Shown here: positions 51,790-61,732 of the stretch, piece after piece
Layout of the letters: every line of letters begins with the position of its first letter
Numbering within the stretch: the stretch's first letter is position 1
DNA from: JAMQPK01 sp963782595
Lineage (GTDB): Bacteria > Acidobacteriota > Vicinamibacteria > Vicinamibacterales > JAMQPK01
Assembly (NCBI GenBank): GCA_963782595.1
Contig: CAWAKJ010000002.1
Location: forward strand, 310,001 to 374,000
Reading direction: 5' to 3'
Length of the DNA stretch: 64,000 nucleotides
Program-made: the position numbers and the translations under genes
The notes under the pieces: model-generated
The model's input: only the letters and a program-made list of their open reading frames with translations
Databases searched by the model: none
What the model was told of the DNA's origin: nothing

Positions 51790-53010
51790 ATGTGGAACCG
51801 ACGACGTTTTCTCGAGACGGTTTCGGGATTGCCCATTGTCGGAGGCGCCATCGGGGCGAGCTCACTACCAGCCGTCACGGCGTTCGCAGCCAAGCGCGAC
51901 TACTTCCGTGAGATGGGCATCCGCCCCTTCATCAATGCGGCGGGAACGTACACGGCCATGACATCGTCGCTCATGCCTCCTGAAGTGATGGACGCCATCC
52001 AATATGCCTCCGAGCACTACGTGATGCTCGACGAGTTGCATGATCGGGTTGGCGAACGCATCGCCGAGCTGGTGCGCGCTGAGGCGGCGATGGTCACGTC
52101 GGGAGCGGCGGCGGCGCTGACCCTGGGAACGGCGGCCGTCCTCACGGGCACGGACCGGAAGAAGATTGCCAGTCTCCCAAATCTGGAAGGCATGAAGAGT
52201 GAGGTCATCACTCAGAAATCCCATCGCTTCGGGTACGACCATGCCGTTCGCACCTGCGGCGTGCGGATAGTTGAAGTAGAGACACGGGAAGATCTGGAGC
52301 GGGCGATCAACGAGAAGACCGCCATGATGCTCTTCTACAACGCCAACACCAATGTCGGGCACATCAAAGACGTAGAGTTTGCGCAAATCGGAAAGAAACG
52401 CGGGATTCCCACGCTCAACGACGCCGCTGCAGACGTTCCGCCGGTGGAGAACCTGTGGAAGTACACCGCGATGGGCTTCGACCTCGTGGCGTTTTCCGGG
52501 GGCAAGGGTATCCGTGGGCCGCAAAGCGCCGGTCTGCTGCTCGGACGGAAAGACCTCATCGCGGCCGCGCGCTTGAACGGACCTCCGAATTCGGACACCG
52601 TTGGCCGTGGCATGAAGGTCAACAAAGAAGAGATGCTGGGGATGCTCGTGGCCCTCGATCTCTACGTGAAAAAAAACCACGAGCAGGAAAGGCGTGAGTT
52701 CGACAAGCGCGCCGAGACGATTCAGAAAAGTGCGACCGAGGTGCCCGGGGTAAAGGCGGAGATCTTCGTGCCCGAGATCGCGAACCATGTTCCACACATA
52801 CGAATTTCCTGGGATGCTCCGGCTAAAGGAATGACGGCGGCTGATGTCGTCAGGCTCCTGCGCGAAGGCGAGCCCTCGATTGGAACTCGCGCCGAAGGCG
52901 CCACCATCGTCATCGGCGTGTGGATGATGCGATCGGGCGATGAGAAGATCGTCGCGCGCCGTCTTCGGCAGGTGCTTTCCGGCCCGAACACACCAAAAGG
53001 CCGAACGTGA
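51790..53010 (+). CDS. exported SelA-like PLP-dependent enzyme
   Basis: A 406-residue protein with a Tat-type N terminus ('RRRFLETVSGLPIVGGAIG'). The rest is a fold-type I PLP enzyme of the SelA-like group: 'INAAGTYTAMTSSLMPPEVM', 'EAAMVTSGAAAALTLGTAAV', the cofactor Asp in 'PTLNDAAADVPP' and the Schiff-base Lys in 'VAFSGGKGIRGPQSAG'. Relatives include D-glucosaminate-6-phosphate ammonia-lyase (DgaE); selenocysteine synthesis is excluded by the absence of other sel genes and by export. It likely removes ammonia from an amino-sugar or D-amino-acid-like substrate. Its stop overlaps the next gene by one base (TGATG). Start has GGAGGTGACAG before it. Confidence 0.88.
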   Translation: MWNRRRFLETVSGLPIVGGAIGASSLPAVTAFAAKRDYFREMGIRPFINAAGTYTAMTSSLMPPEVMDAIQYASEHYVMLDELHDRVGERIAELVRAEAAMVTSGAAAALTLGTAAVLTGTDRKKIASLPNLEGMKSEVITQKSHRFGYDHAVRTCGVRIVEVETREDLERAINEKTAMMLFYNANTNVGHIKDVEFAQIGKKRGIPTLNDAAADVPPVENLWKYTAMGFDLVAFSGGKGIRGPQSAGLLLGRKDLIAAARLNGPPNSDTVGRGMKVNKEEMLGMLVALDLYVKKNHEQERREFDKRAETIQKSATEVPGVKAEIFVPEIANHVPHIRISWDAPAKGMTAADVVRLLREGEPSIGTRAEGATIVIGVWMMRSGDEKIVARRLRQVLSGPNTPKGRT

Positions 53011-54293
53011 TGAGACACATTCGCCGCGGGTTGTTCTGCTGTTTGTTGGTGGTTCTTGTGGCTGGCCAGCCCACCTTCAGGTCGGCTCAGGCCCAGACTC
53101 AAGAATTCGATCTCCTCATCAGAGGCGGCCACGTCATCGATCCGCGGAACAGCATCAACGCGGTCATGGACGTGGCCGTTACGGGAAACAAGATCGCCCT
53201 GGTTGCCAGCAACATCGCACCCGCGCGGGCCCGGCAGGTCGCTGACGCCACGGGCCTCCACGTCACCCCCGGCCTGATCGACATCCACGCGCATGTGTTC
53301 TGGGGCCACGACGAAGAGTCGCAGTACAGCGACGGCTACAGCGCCGTTCAACCCGACAGCCACTCCTTCCGCTCCGGACAAACGACGCTTGTCGACGTGG
53401 GCGGCGCGGGATGGAGAAGCTTCCCGAAGTTCAAAGAGCAGGTCATCGACCGCTCGCAGACACGCATACTTTCCTTCCTCAACATCGTCGGGTCCGGCAT
53501 GAGGGGCGGGCCCGTCGAGCAGGATCTGTCCGACATGGATGCCAGGCTCACCGCGATGCGGATCCGGCAGCATCCGGGTCTCGTCGTCGGAGTGAAAGTG
53601 GCGCACTACAGCGGACCGGAATGGGAACCGGTGACGCGTGCGGTGACAGCCGCACGTCAGACGAACGTTCCCGTGATGGTTGACTTCGGCGGCCATACGC
53701 CGCCGCTGTCGCTTGAAGACTTGCTTATGAAGCACCTGGGTCCCGGCGACATCCTGACCCACACGTACGCGCACGTCGGCGGCCGCATTCCGATCGTGGA
53801 CGAGAACGGCAAGGTGCGTCCCTTCGTCTGGGCGGCGCGAAAGCGAGGCGTGATCTTCGATGCGGGTCATGGTGGCGGCAGCTTTCTATTCCGCCAAGTT
53901 GTCCCCGCGATGAAGGAGGGATTCCATCCCGACGTGATTAGCACCGACCTTCACATCGGCAGTCAGAACAGCGGCATGAAGGACATCCTGAACACGATGT
54001 CGAAATTCCTCAACATGGGGATGCCGCTGGCGGACGTCATCAAGGCCAACACCGCACGCGCAGCCGAAATCATCAAGCACTCCGAGCTTGGTCATCTCGG
54101 TGCCGGCGCTGAGGCAGATATCGCGGTGCTGGCGGTCCGCCGCGGCACCTTCGGGTTCATCGACACATCGGGCGCGAAGATGATGGGCAATCAGAAACTG
54201 GAATGTGAGCTCACGGTCAAGGCTGGTCGGGTGGTCTGGGATCTCAATGGAATCTCCCGCCCGTTGTGGACGGACAAGGAGGGGTCACGATGA
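53010..54293 (+). CDS. exported amidohydrolase/deacetylase-family metallohydrolase
   Basis: A 427-residue amidohydrolase-superfamily enzyme with a signal peptide ('LFCCLLVVLVAGQPTFRSAQ'). Metal ligands are visible in 'GLIDIHAHVFWGHDEES', the carboxylated-Lys site 'VVGVKVAHYSG', later His in 'ILTHTYAHVGG' and Asp in 'VISTDLHIGS'. It belongs to the group often encoded beside SelA-like PLP enzymes (as in the EF0837/EF0838 pair), thought to deacylate N-acyl amino acids or amino sugars. Start ATG 53010 shares a base with the upstream stop; GTG 53007 is possible. Its own stop overlaps the TonB-receptor start by 4 bp. Confidence 0.9.
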   Translation: MRHIRRGLFCCLLVVLVAGQPTFRSAQAQTQEFDLLIRGGHVIDPRNSINAVMDVAVTGNKIALVASNIAPARARQVADATGLHVTPGLIDIHAHVFWGHDEESQYSDGYSAVQPDSHSFRSGQTTLVDVGGAGWRSFPKFKEQVIDRSQTRILSFLNIVGSGMRGGPVEQDLSDMDARLTAMRIRQHPGLVVGVKVAHYSGPEWEPVTRAVTAARQTNVPVMVDFGGHTPPLSLEDLLMKHLGPGDILTHTYAHVGGRIPIVDENGKVRPFVWAARKRGVIFDAGHGGGSFLFRQVVPAMKEGFHPDVISTDLHIGSQNSGMKDILNTMSKFLNMGMPLADVIKANTARAAEIIKHSELGHLGAGAEADIAVLAVRRGTFGFIDTSGAKMMGNQKLECELTVKAGRVVWDLNGISRPLWTDKEGSR

Positions 54294-57200
54294 TGCGTCG
54301 AATCTCGTCGGCAATCAGGCTCGTTCTGCTCGTGTGCTTGTCCGCCGTAGCGCACAGCGCGGAGGCGGAGGCTCAGCTGGCGTCGCAGACCGCGCTGGTC
54401 GGCACGGTGACCGATCGAGATGGTGGTGTGGTCCCGGGCGCGCAGGTCGTTGCCGTGAATGTCGGCACCAAGGACACTTACGAGACGACGACCAACGCGG
54501 AAGGGTACTACCAGATGCAATTCGTCCGCACCGGCACGTATGACGTCACGGTGACGGTCTCCGGTTTTCAGACGTTCAAGGCGACCGGCGTCGAAGTGGC
54601 GAATAACCAGGTCGTTCGCACAAATGCGACCATGCAGCTCGGCGCGTTGGCCGAATCGGTCATCGTCACGGCTGGTGCCCCAATCCTCGAGACCGACACA
54701 CACGCGGTTTCGGAACGGATCAACGAACGGGCGGTCGTCGACTTGCCGTTGAGCGGCCGCAATGTCTGGGCTCTTGCCACCACCGCACCGGGTGTCCTTA
54801 GTGGACCGACCAGCGACATCGGTGTGAGCTTTCGAGGCGCCGGACAGCGCGAGATACAGAACAGCCTGTCGCTGGACGGCATCAACTCTTCGGCGAATCT
54901 TCTCGCGATGACCAGCATGCGTCCCATCGCCGACGCCGTCGAAGAAATTCAGGTGCAGACCGGCAGCACATCGGCGGAGTACGGCTCCTACCTGGGCGTC
55001 CACATCAACGTCGTCACCAAGAGCGGCACGAACACACCGCACGGGTCTATTTTTGAGTTCTTTCAGGACGACGCGCTGGATCAGCGCGGGTATTTCGAGA
55101 ATCAGGCGAATCCCAAGAATCCTCGAAAACGCAATCAATTTGGCTTTCAGATGGGCGGACCGGTTGTGGTCCCGGGGCTCTACGACGGCCGCAACAAAAC
55201 GTTTTTCATGTCAGCGTATGAAGGCGTGCGGGCCGAGACACTGAGCAGTCCTATCATTACCGTGCCGACAGCCCCGATGCGCGAGGGCAACTTCTCCGAG
55301 ATCGCCACGCCCATCCGGAACCCGTTCACGCGTCAGCCATACCCCGGAAACATCATTCCATCGGCACAGTTGTCGCCGATTGCGCGAAGGATTTTGCAGT
55401 TCTATCCCGCCCCGAACCGGCCGGGACTGGCCTCGAACCTGCAGACGACCGTGCCAAGCAAGGAGAATGTCGACCAACTTCTTCTGCGCGGCGATCAGAA
55501 TCTCGGCAACAAGGTCCGGCTGTCGGTCCGCTACAACTGGCACGACAGCGTCAGCAGCAACGTATTCGTTAACGCGCTGCCGACTCAGTTCGTCACGCAA
55601 CCCCGCGTCAACCACAACACGCTGGTCTCATACACGCACACGCTGGGAGCGCACCTGTACAACGATTTCCGGATTGGCTATCACCGAGTCGGTTTCGACA
55701 CGTTGAATGATTTTGAAGTCAACGCCCTCACGCCCGCAGGATCGGCTCTCGGCATTCCTGGCTTCGACGGCGATGTCAAATACAACAACCCCGGAATCCC
55801 GAGCATCAACATCAGCGCCTTCAGTGGACTCGGAGGGGGAGGCACCAACTGGTATCAATTCGACACGACATTTCAAGCGTCGAACGTGCTGGCATACACA
55901 CGGGGATCGCACAGCATACGAACCGGGTTCGATCTGCGGCGATTGGCCACGGGTCGCAGGGCAGCGAACGACCCGCGCGGGCGCTTCGACTTCACGGGCG
56001 ACATGACGGGACATGCGGTGGCTGATTTCATGCTGGGCCTGGCCCGAACGGTCATTCCACCGACCGACCAGATTCAGGGCCACGTCGGTGGATGGCGCAA
56101 CGGCTTTTTCGTCAACGATGTCTGGCAGGCCACGCAAGATCTCACGCTGAGTCTCGGCCTGCGCTATGAGTTGAACACGCCGGTTCAAACCTATGCCGGA
56201 CTCGCGTCCATGCTGTCCGAAGACTTCAACACCATCATTCCGGCCAGCTTCCCGGCCGAGGGCTTCGAGTTCCACGATCCGAACTACAAGGACATTGCGC
56301 CACGGCTTGGTGCGACGTATCGAATCAACGAGAAAACGGTCCTGCGTGCCGGGTTCGGCATCTACTACAACCCGAATCAGATGAACTCGTTCACGTTTCT
56401 GACCAACAACCCGCCAATCGCTGCCGTGGCGACGTTCAGTTCAGATCCGGCGAATCCAACATTGTCGCTGGAGCAGCCGTTTGGTGTGGTCGGACCCGGC
56501 GGTCCTCCCGACATCATTTCGCCGACGCGGCATCTCCCGAATGCTCGCAAGAACCAATGGAGCTTCGACGTGCAGCGGGAGCTGTGGACGGGCACCGCGT
56601 TGGATTTGCAGTATGTGGGGTCGAATACGAGCGGTCTCGATCGCAGCTTCTTCAACAACACGCCGCAGCCCGGCGAAGGCGCGGTCGATCCCCGCAGGCC
56701 GAACCCTCGATTCCGGTCACGCCGCATCATTCAGAACGATCTGATTGCCGACTACGACGCCGTCAGCGTGATTCTGCGCCGGCGTATGAGTCAGGGTCTG
56801 CAGACGGACCTGCACTATACCTGGTCGCGCACGCGCGACATGGCCACCCACTCCAACGGTGGCGGCCAGACGATGAACAACTATGACATCTGGGCCGACT
56901 ACGGCCCGGCGAACTGGGATGTGCCGCATCGGTTCGTTGCGAGCTACATCTACGATGTGCCGTTCCTCAAGGACTCGTCGCAACCGATTCTGAAGTACGT
57001 CGTCGCGGGATGGCAGGTCAGTGGTGTGACGACGTTGCAGAGCGGGTTGCCAATCAACGTGACGATCGCTCCCGACCGCGCGAATATCGGCATCTCGGGA
57101 CTCCAGCGGCCGGATCTCATCGGGGCCGTCCCCAAACTGAATTGCAAGCCGAGTCCAACGAACCGCGATCTCATCGACTGCTTCGACCCGTCGGCGTTTG

Positions 57201-57475
57201 CTATGCCGGCGCAATTCACGTTCGGCAACGCCCCGCGCAATGTGCTGAGGGGGCCAAAATCGGTCAATACCGATTTGTCGATGGCGAAGAACATCCCCGT
57301 CGGTCAGAACGTACGGCTACAGGTCCGCGTGGAGATGTTCAACGTATTCAACAGCGTGAATTACGGCCAGCCCAACGCAATATTTGGTTCAGCAACGTTC
57401 GGGCGCATCAGCGCGACCAGCCTGACCTATCCGAACATGAGGCAGATGCAGCTGGGCTTCAAATTGATTTTTTAG
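54290..57475 (+). CDS. TonB-dependent receptor with carboxypeptidase-regulatory N-domain
   Basis: A 1061-residue outer-membrane receptor. After a signal peptide ('LVLLVCLSAVAHSAEAEAQ') come a CarboxypepD-reg domain ('ALVGTVTDRDGGVVPGAQVV'), plug motifs ('VVDLPLSGRNVWALATTAPG', 'GAGQREIQNSLSLDGINSSA') and a barrel ending 'QMQLGFKLIF'. ATG 54290 overlaps the metallohydrolase stop (ATGA) and has GGAGGGG 8 bp before it, so it is firmly part of the PLP/amidohydrolase operon. It presumably imports the substrate of those enzymes; the ligand is unknown. Confidence 0.93.
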   Translation: MMRRISSAIRLVLLVCLSAVAHSAEAEAQLASQTALVGTVTDRDGGVVPGAQVVAVNVGTKDTYETTTNAEGYYQMQFVRTGTYDVTVTVSGFQTFKATGVEVANNQVVRTNATMQLGALAESVIVTAGAPILETDTHAVSERINERAVVDLPLSGRNVWALATTAPGVLSGPTSDIGVSFRGAGQREIQNSLSLDGINSSANLLAMTSMRPIADAVEEIQVQTGSTSAEYGSYLGVHINVVTKSGTNTPHGSIFEFFQDDALDQRGYFENQANPKNPRKRNQFGFQMGGPVVVPGLYDGRNKTFFMSAYEGVRAETLSSPIITVPTAPMREGNFSEIATPIRNPFTRQPYPGNIIPSAQLSPIARRILQFYPAPNRPGLASNLQTTVPSKENVDQLLLRGDQNLGNKVRLSVRYNWHDSVSSNVFVNALPTQFVTQPRVNHNTLVSYTHTLGAHLYNDFRIGYHRVGFDTLNDFEVNALTPAGSALGIPGFDGDVKYNNPGIPSINISAFSGLGGGGTNWYQFDTTFQASNVLAYTRGSHSIRTGFDLRRLATGRRAANDPRGRFDFTGDMTGHAVADFMLGLARTVIPPTDQIQGHVGGWRNGFFVNDVWQATQDLTLSLGLRYELNTPVQTYAGLASMLSEDFNTIIPASFPAEGFEFHDPNYKDIAPRLGATYRINEKTVLRAGFGIYYNPNQMNSFTFLTNNPPIAAVATFSSDPANPTLSLEQPFGVVGPGGPPDIISPTRHLPNARKNQWSFDVQRELWTGTALDLQYVGSNTSGLDRSFFNNTPQPGEGAVDPRRPNPRFRSRRIIQNDLIADYDAVSVILRRRMSQGLQTDLHYTWSRTRDMATHSNGGGQTMNNYDIWADYGPANWDVPHRFVASYIYDVPFLKDSSQPILKYVVAGWQVSGVTTLQSGLPINVTIAPDRANIGISGLQRPDLIGAVPKLNCKPSPTNRDLIDCFDPSAFAMPAQFTFGNAPRNVLRGPKSVNTDLSMAKNIPVGQNVRLQVRVEMFNVFNSVNYGQPNAIFGSATFGRISATSLTYPNMRQMQLGFKLIF

Positions 57476-57481
57476 GTGACG

Positions 57482-58048
57482 ATGATGCGATCACGTGACG
57501 TCGTCCACCTTCGCGCTTGGCGCTTCGGTGGACAGGTGTTGGCGGCCCTGTTGATGTCCGCGGTGTTCACTGGCACGGCGTCAGCGCAGAGCGCGACGAG
57601 GGCAGAAGAACGGTTGAAGGAGCGGAAGATCACGCTGCCGCCGGTGCCCGCCCCGGTGGCCAATTACGTGAGAGCCGTCCGCGTCGGCAACCTCCTCTTT
57701 GTTTCCGGCACGACCTCGCGGGACTTGAAGCCGTTCGGAAAGGTCGGACGCGAGCTTACGGTGGATCAGGGCTATCAGGCAGCCCGCCACGCCGGCTTGC
57801 TCTTTCTGGCGAACGTGCGTGCAGAGCTCGGCACGCTCGATCGTGTCAAACGCGTCGTCAAGGTTCTGGGGATGGTGAACTCCGCCGATGGATTTGCAGA
57901 ACAGCCTGCCGTCATCAACGGATTCTCCGACCTGATGGTCGAGGTGTTCGGCGAGTCGATTGGCAAGCACGCACGGTCCGCGGTGGGCCTGGCTGCGTTG
58001 CCAGGGAATGCGCCGGTCGAAGTGGAGGCCATCCTCGAGATCGAGTGA
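57482..58048 (+). CDS. exported RidA/YjgF-family protein
   Basis: A 188-residue protein with a signal peptide ('VLAALLMSAVFTGTASAQ') followed by a complete RidA domain: 'YVRAVRVGNLLFVSGTTSRD', 'NVRAELGTLDRVKRVVKVLG' and 'KHARSAVGLAALPGNAPVEV', the last with the Arg that binds the carboxylate of enamine/imine intermediates. RidA deaminates reactive 2-aminoacrylate-like products of PLP enzymes, which fits the upstream SelA-like enzyme. Periplasmic export of RidA is uncommon. Start ATG 57482 or 57485, only a few bases after the receptor stop. It is the last gene of the four-gene operon. Confidence 0.9.
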   Translation: MMRSRDVVHLRAWRFGGQVLAALLMSAVFTGTASAQSATRAEERLKERKITLPPVPAPVANYVRAVRVGNLLFVSGTTSRDLKPFGKVGRELTVDQGYQAARHAGLLFLANVRAELGTLDRVKRVVKVLGMVNSADGFAEQPAVINGFSDLMVEVFGESIGKHARSAVGLAALPGNAPVEVEAILEIE

Positions 58049-58132
58049 CGTCGAACACCTCGAGGCGAAATCCAACGGGTTGCGCGTGAGGAAGCATTTC
58101 GAGGTCGGCTTCGGTCGCGTTCTCCAGTTCGA

Positions 58133-61100
58133 TCAGCGCCAGTCACCTTGCAGGATGAACGCCGCCCAGAAATACGGATGTTCCCACTGAGGATTGCTGC
58201 GCAGGGACAATTGCGCAGCGCGAAGCGACGCCGCGGGAGTCCTCCTGTCGCGAAGCATTTCGCGATACAGACGTGCCATCAGTGTGGCGGTGGCCCGGTC
58301 GCTGATGCTCCACAAGCTGACGATGACACGCGCGGCACCGGCGTACATGAAGGCGCGAGTCAATCCGACCAGGCCTTCTCCCCTGATCTCCTTGCCCAAT
58401 CCGGTCTGACAGGCGCTCAAGACAACTAGGTCTGCCGAGAGATCGAGGTTATAGAGCTCGTGCGCGCGAAGAAATCCTTCCCTTGGGCTGCCGGCCGCGT
58501 CAACCAGCGACAGCGCAATCGCCGAGAGCGACGGACGCTCGGTGTCCAGGAATCCATGAGTCGCAAAATGTACGTAGCGGTAGGCGCTCAACGCGGAGCC
58601 GACGACAGACGCCTTAGTCGCCGCAAATCCGACCGCGGCCAGGTTCTTCTCTCCGGCCGCCGTGGCGAGAATCGCCTTCGCCTCCTCGTCGGTGAAGCGC
58701 AAGCGAGCGATCCGTGCGGAGCTGGCAGAAGTCGGCTCGGTCGCGTGCGCAAGTATCCGCGCTTGCGCGTCATCAGAGACTGAGGCGGTCCGCTTGCCGC
58801 GAACTCGTGGATCCGACACGTCGAACACCGGATCGGCAAACACGGCCACCCCGAGCAACGGCCGCTTCCGGCCAGCGGTTCGAGCACGTTGCATCGACAA
58901 GGTCGATGCGGAAGGGAGTGTCACGATCTCGAAGTCAACGATCGTCGGCCGCTCGCGCTCGCTGCTCGTCGAAGGCACCGGAAGTATCTCGAACGGCAGA
59001 TACTGCAGCGCCCCGTCGGCAACCACGACAAGTCGAGGTGTTTTCGGTAACACGCCGATCGGTGTCAGCACGAGATCCGTGAGCCGGCGCAGTGCGCCAG
59101 GAAGTGCCGCGTCCGCCTCCGCAATCCGGCGCGCTCGTTGCTGCGCCGGTTCGGCGCTTGGGGCGCCAGCGCGGGCGGTGACCAGGTCGTAGGCTTCACG
59201 CGTGGCCTGTTCGATCACCGCGCGTGGCGCCAGCCGATAGCTTTTCAGCCCCTCGCGATCGACGACCCAAACGAAGCTGGAGTCAGGGCCAAGCGAGTAC
59301 TCGAGCAGGGTGGTATCCGCATCCAGGAGCTCTCGCTGGATGGTCTCGGCTTCGAGGAGGCGGGGCTGGGTCAACGCGCCGTACTGAGGACTCGCTGCGC
59401 GAATCGCCGATCGCACTTCCTCGTACTCTGCTTCGAGCGTGCGAGCGTCGCGCGACAGCGCTTCGGCCTCGGAAGTGGCTTTGCCTTGGAAGTTAATCAA
59501 GCGGTCTGCTTTCGCGTCCAGCAGACGGGCGAGCTGCCGCTCGCGACTGACGAGTGAGGGATTGACCGCGTGTCGCAGCTCCGCGCCGCTCTCGCCGAGC
59601 ATGTCCAGCAGGCTGCGAGCCCGCGCACGCTCGCTCGTCTGCAGTGCCTGTGCATCGAACCCCGCCCCTGGGCGCTCCTGGTGCATCTGCATCAAGAGGT
59701 CGATCGCGAAGCTGTACGCATCCTGATGCCGCCCGAAATAACTAGCTCTCATCTCGGGGCTCGAGGTGACACCTCGGACCGCCTCGAGTGCTCTCAGCGC
59801 CTCGCGGATACTTTGCAATGCGTCGTCACTGCGCCCGAGCGCCCGTTGCGCCCGCGCGACGACGGGCAACGCGAGACCGAGTCCGTGTTCATAACCGAGA
59901 GACCGGAAGATGGCCGCAGCTTCGTTCGCCTGCGCGAGCGACTGTTGCTGATCGCCGTTGAGGGCGTGTGCCTCGGCGAGGCTTGTGACGGCCAACGCCT
60001 CGCCGCGCTTGTCGCCGTTCGTCGCGCGCAGCTGCACGGCGCGCTGCAAGGATTTAAGAGCGGGTGCGGCGTCTCCCGCCGCAAGATGAGCTCGTCCAAC
60101 GTAAGTCAACGTGAGCCCTTCCGCTCGCCGATCGCCCACGATCTCCAGGAGCGGCAGGGCGCGTGCGTAATACTCGAGGCCGCCGCGAGGATTGCCGCCG
60201 ACGGTTTCCGCAAGACCAAGCTGAGTCAGCGCGTCCGCTTCGCCTGCCTTGTCGTCGATGGCGCGTCGAATCGTCAAGGATTGCTGGAGATACTCAATGC
60301 CGCGCTTCAGCTCGCCGTCGTCGCGTAGGACACGCCGATGTTGTGGAGCGCGAGCGCCTCACGGCGGCGGTCCCCCAATTGCTGGAAGAGCACCAGTGCC
60401 TGCCGATACTCCTCGAGCGCACGTTGCCAGTCGGCCATGTCGGCGTAGAGCTTGCCGATGTTGTTGCGCACGATGGCCTCAAGTGGGCGGTCTGCGGCGG
60501 CGATTACCGACGTGAGCGTTTCGCGATACTGCGCCATCGCCGTCTCGGGATCGCCGGTGATGTCGAGTGCTCCGCCAAGCGCGTTTGTCACCGACGCGTA
60601 CATGGAATCGGTCGTCGCGTTGAACAGCGGGCGCGCCCGCGTCAGGTACGGGATCGCCTCGCGCGCCTCACCCGCGCGTAGATGAAGAATTCCGACGTTG
60701 AACAGACAGAGTCCTTGTTCGTACGAAAGGCCGCGGTCGGAAAAGATGTCGAGCGCCGCCAGGTACCGATCGCGGGCCGCAGCGCGCGAGACGGCTGTAT
60801 TGATCCTGCGCAGTGGCTCGGCTTCGGCAAAGAGTCGCTCGGCGTGGGCGTGTGTCGCGTCGGCCGTCGTGCCGGGACGCTGGGCCTTGACTGTCAGCTG
60901 ATACGCGCCCTTGGAGCCACCGGGGCCAGGCGCGTTCGCCACGTCGAGCCTGTAGATGCCTGCGGTTGCGGCAACCCACGCGATGCGTTCAGGGCCCCGC
61001 CGGCCATTTGGGCTATCCGCGGTGATAAGTTGGGTCGAGTCGGGAGCGAACAAGAAGGCTGTGACGTCTGCACCGCGTTGATCGATGACCGCATGGAGAA

Positions 61101-61323
61101 AGTCTCCGGCGGCAAGATCGATCGAAAAGCTGTGACGCTCGCCGCCTGCGAGCGTCCTCTCGACGACGGTTCCTTGGGTCAGCGCCTGGGCATTGGCAGC
61201 AGATATCTGCCCGGCCTGCGCTCTGGCCAGGCCGACCGGCAGCAGCGCGTGCGAGCCCACGAAGGCCAGCGCGCCTGCTGCCGCAGCGATCCTCCGCAGC
61301 GTACGTCCCGACATGACCGTCAT
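58133..61323 (-). CDS. TPR-CHAT (caspase-like) protein, interrupted by one frameshift
   Basis: Two overlapping frames together encode about 1063 residues. After a signal peptide ('LLPVGLARAQAGQIS') there is a pre-peptidase-like beta domain ('ERHSFSIDLAAGDFLHAVID'), about ten tetratricopeptide repeats ('LFNVGILHLRAGEAREAIPY', 'NNIGKLYADMADWQRALEEY') and a C-terminal CHAT protease domain. The catalytic His is in 'RYVHFATHGFLDTERP' and Cys in 'LVVLSACQTGLGKEIRGEG'. The frames meet near 60320-60326; adding one base gives 'HNIGVSYADDGELKRGIEYL'. CHAT proteases are caspase-like and often act in cell-death or signalling systems. It is the last gene after a kinase and a small protein. Confidence 0.85.
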
Positions 61324-61330
61324 GTGGTTG

Positions 61331-61702
61331 CTAGATCGTGCCTGAGCCGCCATCGGCTGCGTCCCAGTCGCCCTGCTCGTCGGTGAGTTTGGCGGCGCGG
61401 TAATAGCCTTTCCGCTGCGACCCCTGAGCATTCTGGAACACGGCATTCCCGTTGAATTGGCACTGCGTAGTTCCCACCGTCACCTGGTACCCTGCGAGAT
61501 TCAACAGGTCGCCCGGATTCGGACTGGCTGCCGTACCACCACCCGCAGCGGTGTAGGTCGCGTTGGGGATGGCGACGCCATTTCCGCCCTGGCCTTGAGG
61601 CCTAAAGTTGATGCTGACCGATCCGCCCGCCATCGAAACGATCACGTTGCCACACTCCACTGTCCCAGTCGCCGCTGTGAACTGAAGGTCGTACCTTGGC
61701 AT
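61331..61702 (-). CDS. small beta-rich hypothetical protein
   Basis: A 123-residue protein between the kinase-DUF4384 gene and the CHAT gene (30 and 7 bp spacing), so clearly part of the same operon. No signal peptide or membrane helix. It is rich in Gly, Ala, Asn and Thr, with two Cys ('TVECGNVIVSMAGGS', 'VTVGTTQCQFNGN') and a run 'NFRPQGQGGNGVAIPNATY', suggesting a small beta-sandwich. No family is recognised. By position it could be a substrate or adaptor of the CHAT protease or the kinase; this is a guess. Confidence 0.75.
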   Translation of the reverse strand: MPRYDLQFTAATGTVECGNVIVSMAGGSVSINFRPQGQGGNGVAIPNATYTAAGGGTAASPNPGDLLNLAGYQVTVGTTQCQFNGNAVFQNAQGSQRKGYYRAAKLTDEQGDWDAADGGSGTI

Positions 61703-61732
61703 GTTGTGTCCTTCCCAAGAGTGTGCCGCGGG

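Noticed and set aside
51790..53010. Selenocysteine synthase (SelA)
   Set aside because: There is a Tat signal, no selB/selC/selD nearby, and the operon partners are an amidohydrolase and RidA, which point to a SelA-like ammonia-lyase group.
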